Positions 42,590 to 49,520 of a stretch of DNA of 49,520 bases are shown here, one piece after another. The first letter of the stretch is position 1, and each line of letters begins with the position of its first letter. A program made the translations under genes and the position numbers. Below the pieces are notes generated by a model. It did no database searches and was not told the origin of the DNA. It saw only the letters and a program-made list of their open reading frames with translations. Source of the DNA: Nocardia pseudobrasiliensis NBRC 108224 (lineage in GTDB: Bacteria; Actinomycetota; Actinomycetes; Mycobacteriales; Mycobacteriaceae); contig NZ_BDBS01000069.1 of assembly GCF_001613105.1 (NCBI RefSeq), positions 1 to 49,520 on the forward strand, given 5' to 3'.

Positions 42590-42729
42590 GAAAGAAACTG
42601 GGCTCGAGGGAACCGGAAGCGGCGACATCGCGTCCAACTACTCGTAGGGGGAATTCTCGTGGTTCCACCGAAGGGCAAACCTACGTCTGCCCGACAGAGC
42701 TGCAGCCGCCACTAGAAGGAGTTCGAGTA

Positions 42730-43035
42730 ATGGTTGGCCTCGTCAATATCTCGCCCGAAATCGTCCTCGCAGCCGCCGCGGAACTCGATCTGCTGGCCGA
42801 GCGTCTGGCCGCCGTCTCCGGTTTGTCCGGTCCGGCCACCCATGTCCTCCCGTCCGGGGCCGAAGAGGTGTCCTTCCTGGCCGCCAATCATTTCAACCAG
42901 GCCGCCGTCAGCCACGATCGCGCCGTGGCCCAGGGCATCCTCGAGTTGAATCACGCCGCCATGACGCTGCGTCAACAGCTGGCCCAGTTCATCGCCGACG
43001 ATCTCGGGAACGCCGCCGGCGTTTCGGTGATCTGA
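42730..43035 (+). CDS. PE-family protein (101 aa)
   Basis: A short PE-domain protein, one half of a PE-PPE pair exported by a type VII (ESX) system. VNISPEIVLAAAAELDLLAE (5-24) and THVLPSGAEEVSFLAANHF (37-55) match the two PE helices and the turn typical of mycobacterial PE proteins; SPE at 8-10 retains the Pro-Glu. The C-terminal end of the second helix is QFIADD, so the export motif YxxxD/E would read FxxxD (Phe87, Asp91). AAGGAG lies 9 nt before ATG 42730. The PPE gene follows after 43 bp. No ESX core gene (EccC, EccB, EccD, MycP or EsxAB) is in the window. Confidence 0.85.
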   Translation: MVGLVNISPEIVLAAAAELDLLAERLAAVSGLSGPATHVLPSGAEEVSFLAANHFNQAAVSHDRAVAQGILELNHAAMTLRQQLAQFIADDLGNAAGVSVI

Positions 43036-43078
43036 CCGGGACCGGATCCGCCACCACCATTCGTTAAGGGGAGTAACA

Positions 43079-44269
43079 ATGACCGCAGGGATCACCGGAG
43101 TGTTCTGGTTGCCCCGCATGGCCGAGGCGAACTCGATCTCGCTCAATGCCGGCGCGCACGCCATTCCGATCTCCGCCGCCGCGACCGCCTGGGGCGCCCT
43201 CACCGCCGCCTGGGTCGACGCGACCGCGACCGTTGCCCGCGTGATGGCCGAACTCGGCGTCGGCATGCAGGGCGTCAACGGTATCGCCGCACTGGCCCGG
43301 CTCACCGGTTTCACCAGCTGGGCCGAGGGACAGAGCGTGCTGGCCGCCGCCATGGGCGCCAAGGCCGCGGCGAACGCCACCGCCTACACCGTCGCATCGC
43401 TGGCCATGCCCAGCCTGCCCGAGATCGCGGCCGTCGAGGCACTGCGCGTCGCCGCGCATGCGCACGGCGGCGATCTGGACGGCAGCGCCGAGGTCGCCGA
43501 GGCGGCCAAGGCCGCCATGGATCTGCGCGCCGCGCTGGTGATGGAGACCTATGAGGCCGCGACCTCGGCCGCGGTCGTCACGCCGAATCAGTTCCTCATG
43601 CCCCCGCCCATCGCCAATGGCGCGGGCTCGGCCGACGGCGGCGCACAGAACACCGAAACCGCCTTCCAGGAGGGCGGCGCGGTCGATCCGGTGCAGGCCG
43701 CGGTCGGCGCCGCACAGGCGTTCCTGTCCAATCCGGGCGTCGCGGGCGCGGCAACCCAGGCCGCGCAGTTCGCGGGTTCGGTGGCCAGTACGGGCGTCAC
43801 TACCGCCGGACATGTGGCCAGTGGCGCCATCGCCGCGGTCACCAATGCCACTGCGGCCCCGGCGGTTACGGCCGGCACGCCGATGATGGCCGGTATGGGC
43901 GCGGTCGCCGCCGGTGGCGGCGCGGCGGCCACCCGGGCGGTGTCCTTCGGTGGTTCGGTCGGCATCGGCAACGGCGCGGGCAGCCTCAAACTGCCCGAGG
44001 GCTGGGGAGCGGGCAATGTGCTGGGTGGGAGCAACCCGGCCGTGGCCGCCGCCGCGCCCGAACCGTCGGTGGTCCAGATGAGCGGCGGCCCGGCCCCCGC
44101 GCGCACCAATGCCACCGGCGGCAATCCGCTGCTCGGCCACCAGGTCCGCGAGGACGAGGAAGAGGACGGCCAGCACAAGAGCGCCGACTACCTGCGCGGC
44201 GAGCATTTCGCCGACGGCCGGGTCATCGCGGAGGGCGTCATCGGCGGCGCGCCGACTGGGGAACGCTAA
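43079..44269 (+). CDS. PPE-family protein (396 aa)
   Basis: The N-terminal about 175 residues fit the PPE fold: FWLPRMAEANSISLNAGAHA (9-28) at the domain start in place of the Pro-Pro-Glu segment, AAATAWGALTAAWVDATATV, the GFTSWAEG turn (77-84) and MPSLPEIAAVEALRVAAHA (110-128). The middle is Ala/Gly-rich and low in charge, and the end is an acidic to basic tail (HQVREDEEEDGQHKSADYL) of the kind seen in nocardial PPE proteins. It should pair with the PE protein encoded just before it and be delivered by the EspG chaperone encoded just after it. GGGGAG lies 8 nt before ATG 43079. Confidence 0.85.
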   Translation: MTAGITGVFWLPRMAEANSISLNAGAHAIPISAAATAWGALTAAWVDATATVARVMAELGVGMQGVNGIAALARLTGFTSWAEGQSVLAAAMGAKAAANATAYTVASLAMPSLPEIAAVEALRVAAHAHGGDLDGSAEVAEAAKAAMDLRAALVMETYEAATSAAVVTPNQFLMPPPIANGAGSADGGAQNTETAFQEGGAVDPVQAAVGAAQAFLSNPGVAGAATQAAQFAGSVASTGVTTAGHVASGAIAAVTNATAAPAVTAGTPMMAGMGAVAAGGGAAATRAVSFGGSVGIGNGAGSLKLPEGWGAGNVLGGSNPAVAAAAPEPSVVQMSGGPAPARTNATGGNPLLGHQVREDEEEDGQHKSADYLRGEHFADGRVIAEGVIGGAPTGER

Positions 44270-45100
44270 GTGACGGTGCTCGGCGCGGGCCGCGGCCCGT
44301 CGATGCTCGAGGCGGTCCCGCTGTCGCTGGACGAGATGCAGTTTCTGCTCGAGAAGCTGGAGATCGACGAGGTACCCGTCGTGCTGGACGCGATGGGTCG
44401 CTACGACAATGTGACCGACCACGATGCGGCGATGGCCGCGGCCGCCGAATCGCTCACCGCGCGTGAGCTACTCGTCGACGGCGTCGTGCACCGGGACCTC
44501 GAGGATCGGCTGCGCGCGCTGTACCGGCCGCACTGGGTGATCGCCCTGCGCTGGTACATCGCCGACCGGGTGAACCGTTTCTGTCTGGCGAAGGGCGACG
44601 AGCTCGAGGTCGTCGCCCTGCGCGGGCCGGACTCCTATGTCATCGACGAGGCGGGCCACGATCTGCCCGGCACGGTGATGGCGGCGCTCGGCCCGGCGGA
44701 TCCGCTCGAACTACACGGCATGAATGTCCTCACCGAGGAGCTCAAGCCCATCTTCAACGACGCGGGCGATGCCGCGGCCACCGTCGAGCGGCTCACCAAG
44801 GTGGGCAAACCGGCGCGTGACGCGCAGGCGCTGGGCTCGGCGCTGGTCGAAATCCATTCGCACGCCTCGGTTGTCGGCGTGATCTACGGCGACGGCACCC
44901 GCGATATCACCGACGGTATGGTCTCGGTCTACAACACCCGCGGCGGACGCTTCATCGCGACCACCACGCGGTCCGAGGAGGATGTGCTGTGGACCTCGCT
45001 GGCCAGCGGCACCCCGGCTCGGCTGCGCACGGCGCTGAAGGATCTGATCGATAAGCTGCCGCTGCGCGAGGATTTCACGCCCAAGGCCGGACCAGCCTGA
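44270..45100 (+). CDS. EspG-family PE-PPE chaperone (276 aa)
   Basis: EspG proteins bind the tip of a PPE protein in the cytosol and guide the PE-PPE pair to its ESX secretion system. The product shows the family pattern: an N-terminal sheet with PLSLDEMQFLLEKLEIDEVPVVL, VDRDLEDRLRALYRP-like helix (VHRDLEDRLRAL), then ALRWYIADRVNRFCLAKGDE and VVALRGPDSYVIDE, and a second similar sheet with GVIYGDGTRDITDGMVSVY and GGRFIATTTRSEEDVLWTSL. The GTG start follows the PPE stop without a gap, with GGGGAA inside the PPE end, so it is co-translated. The specific ESX partner is not encoded nearby. Confidence 0.85.
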   Translation: MTVLGAGRGPSMLEAVPLSLDEMQFLLEKLEIDEVPVVLDAMGRYDNVTDHDAAMAAAAESLTARELLVDGVVHRDLEDRLRALYRPHWVIALRWYIADRVNRFCLAKGDELEVVALRGPDSYVIDEAGHDLPGTVMAALGPADPLELHGMNVLTEELKPIFNDAGDAAATVERLTKVGKPARDAQALGSALVEIHSHASVVGVIYGDGTRDITDGMVSVYNTRGGRFIATTTRSEEDVLWTSLASGTPARLRTALKDLIDKLPLREDFTPKAGPA

Positions 45101-45106
45101 GCCCGG

Positions 45107-45766
45107 TCAGCCCATCGGATCGTCGGCGGTGGGCTCGACCTCCTGGCCGAAGGGCGGCGTATAGCGCCCCCACCGCAGGCAGTCCCAGCCGCCGTCGGCG
45201 CGCGGCGCCAGTTCGATCGTCTCGGTGTTGTCGAGATGATTGTTCGTCGTGAACGGGGCCGCGACCCCGCTGATCGCCGCGGCGGCCAGGCGCATCGCCG
45301 CGCCGTGGCTCACCAGCAGGATGTCACCCGCCTCGGCATCGGTCAGATAGGCGGCCCGAAGTTGTTCCAGTACGGGCAGATACCGGTCCAGCACCTCCGA
45401 GCCCGATTCCCCGCCGGGCGTGCGCACGGTCAGATCGCCGCGATGCCAGGCATGGTAGATCCGCTGGAAATGTTCGTGCGCCGCATCGGAATTCAGTCCC
45501 TCGAGCTCGCCGACCTGCACCTCGTAGACGCCTTCGAGGACCTGTGCGGGCACCCCGGTGACGGCCTCGATATGGCTCGCGGTCTGCCGGGCCCGCAGCG
45601 CGTCCGAGCTGAACAGCCGCCGCGGCGGCGCGGCCAGATTCGCGGCGAACGATTTCGCCTGTGCCACACCGCGTTCGGTCAGCGGCAGCCCCGGCACCCG
45701 GGTGTCGAGGATCTTCGCGACATTGCCTTCGGTTTCACCGTGGCGCACCAGAACGAGTTTGTTCAC
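45107..45766 (-). CDS. Histidine phosphatase / phosphoglycerate-mutase-like protein (219 aa, Rv3837c position)
   Basis: The N-terminus KLVLVRHGETEGNVAKIL carries the RHGE phosphohistidine motif (His9). A second His lies in LLVSHGAAMRLAA, and LPLTERGVAQAKSFA and SSDALRARQTA complete the family pattern. It is a small-molecule phosphatase rather than a glycolytic mutase judging by length; the substrate is unknown. GTG 45766 overlaps the pheA stop as GTGA, as in the M. tuberculosis pair Rv3837c-pheA, so it is translated with pheA. It ends 6 bp from the convergent EspG gene. Confidence 0.92.
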   Translation of the reverse strand: MNKLVLVRHGETEGNVAKILDTRVPGLPLTERGVAQAKSFAANLAAPPRRLFSSDALRARQTASHIEAVTGVPAQVLEGVYEVQVGELEGLNSDAAHEHFQRIYHAWHRGDLTVRTPGGESGSEVLDRYLPVLEQLRAAYLTDAEAGDILLVSHGAAMRLAAAAISGVAAPFTTNNHLDNTETIELAPRADGGWDCLRWGRYTPPFGQEVEPTADDPMG

Positions 45767-46683
45767 AGGTCTGCCACCCCCTTCTTCAGATCGGTCAGCC
45801 AGGCGGCGGCCGGTTCATCGGGCGGCGGAGCCGAACCGCTGGGTGAACTCGCGGGCCAGGATCCCAGGTAGCGGATCCGACCGGCGGTGCGGTGCAGCGC
45901 CTTCAACGCCTCGGCGACGGCGGTGTCGTCGATATGGCCGACGCAATCCAGATAGAAACGATAGGTGCCCATACCCGTTCGGGTGGGCCGTGATTCGATT
46001 CGGGTGAGATCGACTCCGCGGGTGGCGAATTCGGCGAATACCCGCATGAGCGAACCGGGCTCGTTGGGCAGTTCCAGAATCACCAGCGAGGTGCGGTCGG
46101 CCCCGGTGCGCGGCGGCGCGGTGCACGGCCGGGTGACCAGAACGAATCGGGTCGTCGCCTGATCGTGGTCGGCCACGCCCGACGCGAGTTCGACCAGCCC
46201 GAGCCGCTGTCCGGCCAGCGCGGTGGATACGGCCGCGTCGGCATGTCCGGCGGCCACATCCTCGGCGGCGGCGGCATTGGAGGCCGAGGTGTACAACCGC
46301 GCCCGGGGCAGCCGGTGCGCCAGCCACATTCGCACCTGCGCGGCCGCGACCGGATAGGCCGCGACGACCTCGACATCGGCCAGCGCGATACCCGGGCGGG
46401 CGACGATGGTGAACGCGACATCGAGTTCGGTCTCGGCCACGATCTGCAACCGCGGCCCGACCGCGAGCGCGTCGAGTGTGGTCGAGATCGAACCCTCGAT
46501 GGAACTCTCGATCGGGACGACCGCGCCCTCGACCTCACCGGCACGGATCAGTTCGAGGGCGTCGCCCTGACTGGGCGCGGCGATCCGTTCCACCGGCCCG
46601 TCGAAGGCGGCGGCGGACTCGAGCTTGGCGAGGGCCATCTCGGTGAAGGTTCCCGACGGCCCGAAATAGGCGATACGCGGCAC
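45763..46683 (-). CDS. pheA: Prephenate dehydratase
   Basis: Converts prephenate to phenylpyruvate in phenylalanine synthesis. The 306-residue product has the catalytic domain from RIAYFGPSGTFTEMAL (3-18) through VVPIESSIEGSI (55-66), YPVAAAQVRMWLA (110-122) and ATTRFVLVTRP with the catalytic TRF (178-180). The C-terminal ACT domain (about 199-275) has ELPNEPGSLMRVFAEFA and LTRIESRPTR, including the ESRP phenylalanine-binding motif, so feedback inhibition by phenylalanine is expected. The start is GTG 46683 by comparison with M. tuberculosis PheA; no strong ribosome site is seen. Confidence 0.97.
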   Translation of the reverse strand: MPRIAYFGPSGTFTEMALAKLESAAAFDGPVERIAAPSQGDALELIRAGEVEGAVVPIESSIEGSISTTLDALAVGPRLQIVAETELDVAFTIVARPGIALADVEVVAAYPVAAAQVRMWLAHRLPRARLYTSASNAAAAEDVAAGHADAAVSTALAGQRLGLVELASGVADHDQATTRFVLVTRPCTAPPRTGADRTSLVILELPNEPGSLMRVFAEFATRGVDLTRIESRPTRTGMGTYRFYLDCVGHIDDTAVAEALKALHRTAGRIRYLGSWPASSPSGSAPPPDEPAAAWLTDLKKGVADL

Positions 46684-46736
46684 GGATACGACATTACCGA
46701 GCGGTCGGGAACACGCCGGAAGTTTGCACGATTGTC

Positions 46737-47204
46737 CTAGGCCCGCAGCACGGCCAGACCCGCGGCCACGGCCTCGGGCGCGGCGGTCTCCACGGCCAGC
46801 AGCACCTCGCGCAGCGCCGCCACCGCCGGACCGCCCAGCGCCCGCAGGAATTCCAGATCGGGCCTGGTGAGCGCGGTGCGAATATCCTCGCCGCACAGGG
46901 CCGCGGCGGTGGCGGCGAGTACGGCCAGCGCTCGCTCGCCCGAATCGGTACGGATCACGAAACCGGTATCGGCGTGAGCGATCCCGGCCAGGAACGCGGC
47001 GATCCGATCCTCGGGCTCGGCCGGGTCCAGCACCGGCACATTCGGGATCGCGCCGATCGGTCTGATCAGGCCGTCCACCAGATCGGCGGGCTGGGGAACC
47101 GGCAGACCCAACGACAGGGGAACCGGTCCGGAAACGGAAGTCGAATCGTGCGGCACGGTTTCCACCGTAGCGATCGCAATGCTTGCGCAGGCGGCGTTCG
47201 TCAC
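46737..47204 (-). CDS. Hypothetical protein, Ala/Leu-rich (up to 155 aa)
   Basis: Unrecognised. The frame shows good third-position GC and a plausible soluble alpha-helical protein with DLVDGLIRPIGAIPNVPVLD, EDRIAAFLAGIAHADTG and RTALTRPDLEFLRALGGPAVAALREVL. The GTG at 47204 would sit right against the iron box at 47205-47223; a later GTG near 47165 (VETVPHDSTS) may be the true start. It precedes pheA by 53 bp on the same strand, so it may be the first gene of the pheA operon. Confidence 0.6.
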   Translation of the reverse strand: MTNAACASIAIATVETVPHDSTSVSGPVPLSLGLPVPQPADLVDGLIRPIGAIPNVPVLDPAEPEDRIAAFLAGIAHADTGFVIRTDSGERALAVLAATAAALCGEDIRTALTRPDLEFLRALGGPAVAALREVLLAVETAAPEAVAAGLAVLRA

Positions 47205-47223
47205 TTAGCTTAGGGTTACCTAA
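47205..47223 (+). promoter_or_regulatory. IdeR/DtxR iron box
   Basis: TTAGCTTAGGGTTACCTAA matches 16 of 19 positions of the actinobacterial iron box consensus (TTAGGTTAGGCTAACCTAA). It lies 38 bp before the DUF2470 gene and at the start of the divergent hypothetical gene. Iron-loaded IdeR/DtxR would repress transcription here. Confidence 0.8.
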
Positions 47224-47261
47224 TTCCCATTCGGCACGGATTGTTCCCTCGGAGGTACTAC

Positions 47262-48023
47262 ATGCGCCGCCCGTCCACGACCGTCGCACCGACGACCGCA
47301 GAACGGGTGCGCAGCGCCTGTGCCCATGCCGATCAGGCGATGCTCGCCCTGCCCGGTACCGATACCGTCCGCACACCCGTCCATCACCTGCGCTCATGCG
47401 GCGATGCCGTGATCACCGTTGCCCTCGATTCGCCCGCGGCCCGCGCCGCGGCCGAACCCAACGGCTCCCCCGCGGTCCTGGAACTGACCGATCACGCGCC
47501 GCTGGCCCTGCGCGAACCGGTCCGCTCGCTGGTCTGGCTGCGCGGCCGGGTACACGCCGTCCCCGATTACGCCCAGCGCGCGCTGGCCACCGAGGTGGCC
47601 AAGGAGAATCCGCATCCGAATCTGCTCGATGTCGGCCACACCACGACCGTGCTGCGCCTGGTACTCGACTCCGCCGTCGTGGCCGATTCCAGCGGCGCCG
47701 CCGCGGCCTGCCTCGGTGAACTGCGCGATGCCCGCCCCGATCCGTTCTGGGAGCTGGAATCGGCGTGGTTGCAGCATATGGATTCCGACCACGCCGATGT
47801 CATCGCCCGCCTGGCCCGGCATCTGCCGGTCCGCCTGCGCGGCGGTTCGGTCCGCCCACTGGCCATCGACCGCTACGGCGTGACGCTGCGCGTGGAGGGT
47901 CACGAGGGTGACCACGACGTGCGCCTGTCCTTCGAGCATCCCGTCGACGACGTGCAGGCGCTGAGCAAGGCCGTGCGCATTCTCGCGGGCTGCCCGTTCC
48001 TGCACGGCACACGTCGCCTCTGA
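47262..48023 (+). CDS. DUF2470-domain protein, likely iron-repressed (253 aa, Rv3839 type)
   Basis: The N-terminal two-thirds contains STTVAPTTAERVRSACAHAD, SLVWLRGRVHAVPDYAQR and TTTVLRLVLDSAVVADSSG, a split-barrel-like region of the flavin/heme-handling type. The C-terminal domain (about 165-245) with WLQHMDSDHADVIARLARHL and IDRYGVTLRVEGHEGDHDVR fits DUF2470, the domain seen in heme-utilisation (HugZ-type) proteins. A role in iron or heme metabolism is inferred. The M. tuberculosis counterpart at this place, Rv3839, is known to be repressed by iron through IdeR, and here a good iron box lies just upstream. GGAGG precedes ATG 47262 by 8 nt. Confidence 0.88.
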   Translation: MRRPSTTVAPTTAERVRSACAHADQAMLALPGTDTVRTPVHHLRSCGDAVITVALDSPAARAAAEPNGSPAVLELTDHAPLALREPVRSLVWLRGRVHAVPDYAQRALATEVAKENPHPNLLDVGHTTTVLRLVLDSAVVADSSGAAAACLGELRDARPDPFWELESAWLQHMDSDHADVIARLARHLPVRLRGGSVRPLAIDRYGVTLRVEGHEGDHDVRLSFEHPVDDVQALSKAVRILAGCPFLHGTRRL

Positions 48024-48089
48024 GCTTCCGGGGGAACCTCGGCCGATTCCCGCCAGCGCCAAGGGGTTTCGGGCCCTGGATTCGCGTTC

Positions 48090-48474
48090 ATGGGCGACAA
48101 CGCGATATCGTCCGATCCGCCTGGCGGGCCTTCGCAACGCACGACGCCGAACAGATAGCGCCGCATTTCACCCGGACGCCGAATGGCTTGCCCCGGAGGG
48201 CAATGCGGCCGCGACAGCCTCGGCGGGCCCGGTCACCTGATCGGGACGGAGGCGATCACCCGCTTTATCGCCGAGGTTTCTCGCGGCTGTTCGTGTGCGA
48301 GGTGGCGATCCAGTGCCACGGTTTCTACAGCGACGGCGATCGGGTCATCGTCGAGGAGACCATGAGCGCGACCCTGGCCGACGGCAACCCCTATCGCAAT
48401 GATTACCGCTTCGTCTTCGAATTGCGCGATGGGCTGATCCACCGGGTCCGGGAGTACATCGACACCGCGCGGTG
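48090..48474 (+). pseudogene. SnoaL-like (NTF2-fold) protein gene broken by several frameshifts
   Basis: Pieces of one SnoaL-like protein appear in order but in different frames. MGDNA starts at 48090; IVRSAWRAFATHDAEQIAPHFT runs from 48107; PDAEWLAPEGNAAAT continues one frame off from 48172; GGPGHLIGTEAITRFIAE is in a third frame from 48222; and FSRLFVCEVAIQCHGFYSD through LIHRVREYIDTAR is in yet another shift from 48278 to about 48474. Each junction is repaired by one or two bases, so at least four small indels have hit a gene of about 130 codons. The last part runs on without the expected stop. This decay fills the 489-bp gap between the DUF2470 and CPBP genes. Confidence 0.8.
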
Positions 48475-48512
48475 TTCGACGCCGCGTTCGGAGGTCCGCA
48501 TAGATTGGCGCA

Positions 48513-49271
48513 ATGATCTCTCCCGTCGACGAACGCCGCTCGATTCGGATCGAAATCGCGGTCGTGCTGGTCGTCACGTTCGGACTCAGCGGGGCGAATG
48601 CGGCACTGTCGCTGCTCGAGAGCGCGCTGGCCCCCGGTGGGGTGGGCGGGCAGACGGTGGCGCTGAATCCGTCGCGGGCGGCGCAGTCGACGATCGATCT
48701 GCTGTTCCAGCTGTTGAGCGTGGCGCGGCTGATGGGATGGGGCGCACTCGGGCTGTATCTGCTGTGGCGCAGCGGGCTCGGGCCGCGAATGATCGGATTC
48801 GCGCGGATTCGGTTGCGCGGGGACGTGATTCCCGGACTGGTGCTCGCGGCGGTGATCGGGCTGCCGGGCCTCGCGCTGTATCTGACCGCGCACGCGCTGG
48901 GTATGAGCGTGACCATCGTGCCGAGCTCACTGGGTGATCACTGGTGGCGTCTACCCGTATTGATCCTGTCGGCGCTGGCGAACGCGGTGGCCGAGGAGGT
49001 CGTGGTGGTGGCCTATCTGCTGACCCGGCTGCGGGCGCTGGGCTGGTCGGACAATCGGTCGCTGACCGCCTCGGCCCTGCTGCGCGGCAGTTATCACCTC
49101 TACCAGGGCCTGGGCGGTGGTCTCGGAAATCTGGTGATGGGCCTGATCTTCGGCCGGTTCTGGCAGCGCACCGACCGGCTCTGGCCGCTGGTCCTGGCGC
49201 ACGCCACGATCGATACCGTGGCCTACATCGGATACACATTGCTGCACGGTCACGTGTCGTGGTTGCCCTGA
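48513..49271 (+). CDS. CPBP-family intramembrane metalloprotease-like protein (252 aa)
   Basis: A polytopic membrane protein with six to seven hydrophobic segments and an Abi/CAAX protease core. Motif 1 is ANAVAEEVVVVAYLLTRL with the Glu pair at 161-162, motif 2 is LLRGSYHLYQG with His195, and motif 3 is LAHATIDT with His230 and Asp234. The usual Arg after the Glu pair (EExxxR) is not in its place. Family members act as type II CAAX endopeptidases or in bacteriocin self-immunity; the role here is unknown. ATG 48513 lacks a strong ribosome site. Confidence 0.9.
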   Translation: MISPVDERRSIRIEIAVVLVVTFGLSGANAALSLLESALAPGGVGGQTVALNPSRAAQSTIDLLFQLLSVARLMGWGALGLYLLWRSGLGPRMIGFARIRLRGDVIPGLVLAAVIGLPGLALYLTAHALGMSVTIVPSSLGDHWWRLPVLILSALANAVAEEVVVVAYLLTRLRALGWSDNRSLTASALLRGSYHLYQGLGGGLGNLVMGLIFGRFWQRTDRLWPLVLAHATIDTVAYIGYTLLHGHVSWLP

Positions 49272-49326
49272 CGACTATCGAATCGAGATGAACCGGAGGG
49301 TCGCCGGGATCAGTAGCATCACGGTG

Positions 49327-49520
49327 ATGAACGGCGACGACCCCCGGCAGTACCCGCGGACGCGCCGGGTCCCGCCGCCGGGCGGGCCCGGACCGCACCG
49401 CCCGCCACACCCTCAGCGCCCACCCGGCGACGAGACCACTCGCGTCGAACCGACCCAGGTCATTCGGCGCGGCAATACGCCCGGACGCCCCCTGGCCTGG
49501 TCCGAGGCGCCGCAGAACCG
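49327..49520 (+). CDS. Proline-rich protein N-terminus, possibly an LCP (LytR-CpsA-Psr) protein, partial
   Basis: The frame from ATG 49327 (or the adjoining GTG at 49324) is open to the right edge for 64 codons and encodes a cytoplasmic-looking Pro/Arg-rich start with DDPRQYPRTRRVPPPGG, DETTRVEPTQVIRRGN and PGRPLAWSEAPQN. Such leaders precede the membrane helix of actinobacterial LCP ligases, and Rv3840, a LytR-family protein, lies next in M. tuberculosis. No domain is visible inside the window, so this is inference from style and synteny. Confidence 0.45.
   Translation, partial: MNGDDPRQYPRTRRVPPPGGPGPHRPPHPQRPPGDETTRVEPTQVIRRGNTPGRPLAWSEAPQN

Noticed and set aside
48188..48937. 249-codon plus-strand open frame
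   Set aside because: Its first part is the last fragment of the SnoaL-like pseudogene and the rest is an off-frame reading of the CPBP gene.

Overview
The window looks like chromosomal DNA of a mycolic-acid-containing actinobacterium, most likely Nocardia. It is very GC-rich, uses many GTG starts and has Shine-Dalgarno sites of the GGAGG/GAAAGG type. It carries antigen-85-type mycolyltransferases, the arabinogalactan genes and a PE-PPE-EspG trio. Much of the gene order follows the Mycobacterium tuberculosis stretch Rv3802c to about Rv3840, with nocardial insertions. Genus assignment and synteny are from memory, not from a search.

Region 1 (1-12.1 kb, all minus strand) is a cell-envelope cluster. 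Reading from right to left in transcription order it holds glf, glfT2, a PAP2 phosphatase, the UbiA-type phosphoribosyltransferase and aftB. The first four genes overlap by 4 bp or lie 1 bp apart. They are followed by four tandem mycolyltransferases and the start of a secreted protein at the cutinase (Rv3802c) position. Together these build galactan, make the decaprenyl-phosphate arabinose donor, cap the arabinan and attach mycolates. GlfT2 carries an unusual repeat-encoded insertion.

Region 2 (12.2-21.5 kb) holds a secreted protein with an internal duplication, two paralogous four-helix membrane proteins, a MarR regulator divergent from an EamA transporter/oxidoreductase pair with visible operators, a SpoIID-like protein, a large repeat-containing PGRP amidase with LGFP repeats (Rv3811 position) and a HAD phosphatase.

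Region 3 (21.6-31.0 kb) holds an oligopeptide ABC transporter in oppB-C-D-A order with a fused ATPase, a small membrane protein, agmatine deiminase, and a TetR/MFS divergent pair with two perfect operators.

Region 4 (31.0-42.6 kb) holds two tandem acyltransferases, a lipoprotein, an MBL-fold/Rieske protein, a small BP74-like protein, a MauE-thioredoxin fusion, a Gfo/Idh/MocA oxidoreductase, a degenerate-GGDEF/EAL membrane protein, serS, a septum-formation-family membrane protein and a small zinc metallopeptidase.

Region 5 (42.7-49.5 kb) holds an isolated PE-PPE-EspG type VII secretion module, then phosphoglycerate-mutase-like and pheA genes with a 4-bp overlap, a DUF2470 gene behind a good IdeR/DtxR iron box, a frameshifted SnoaL-like pseudogene, a CPBP-family membrane protein and the start of a proline-rich protein. 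I saw no rRNA, tRNA, insertion sequence, prophage or CRISPR array. The only gene-free stretch longer than 300 bases is 48024-48512, which holds the pseudogene.
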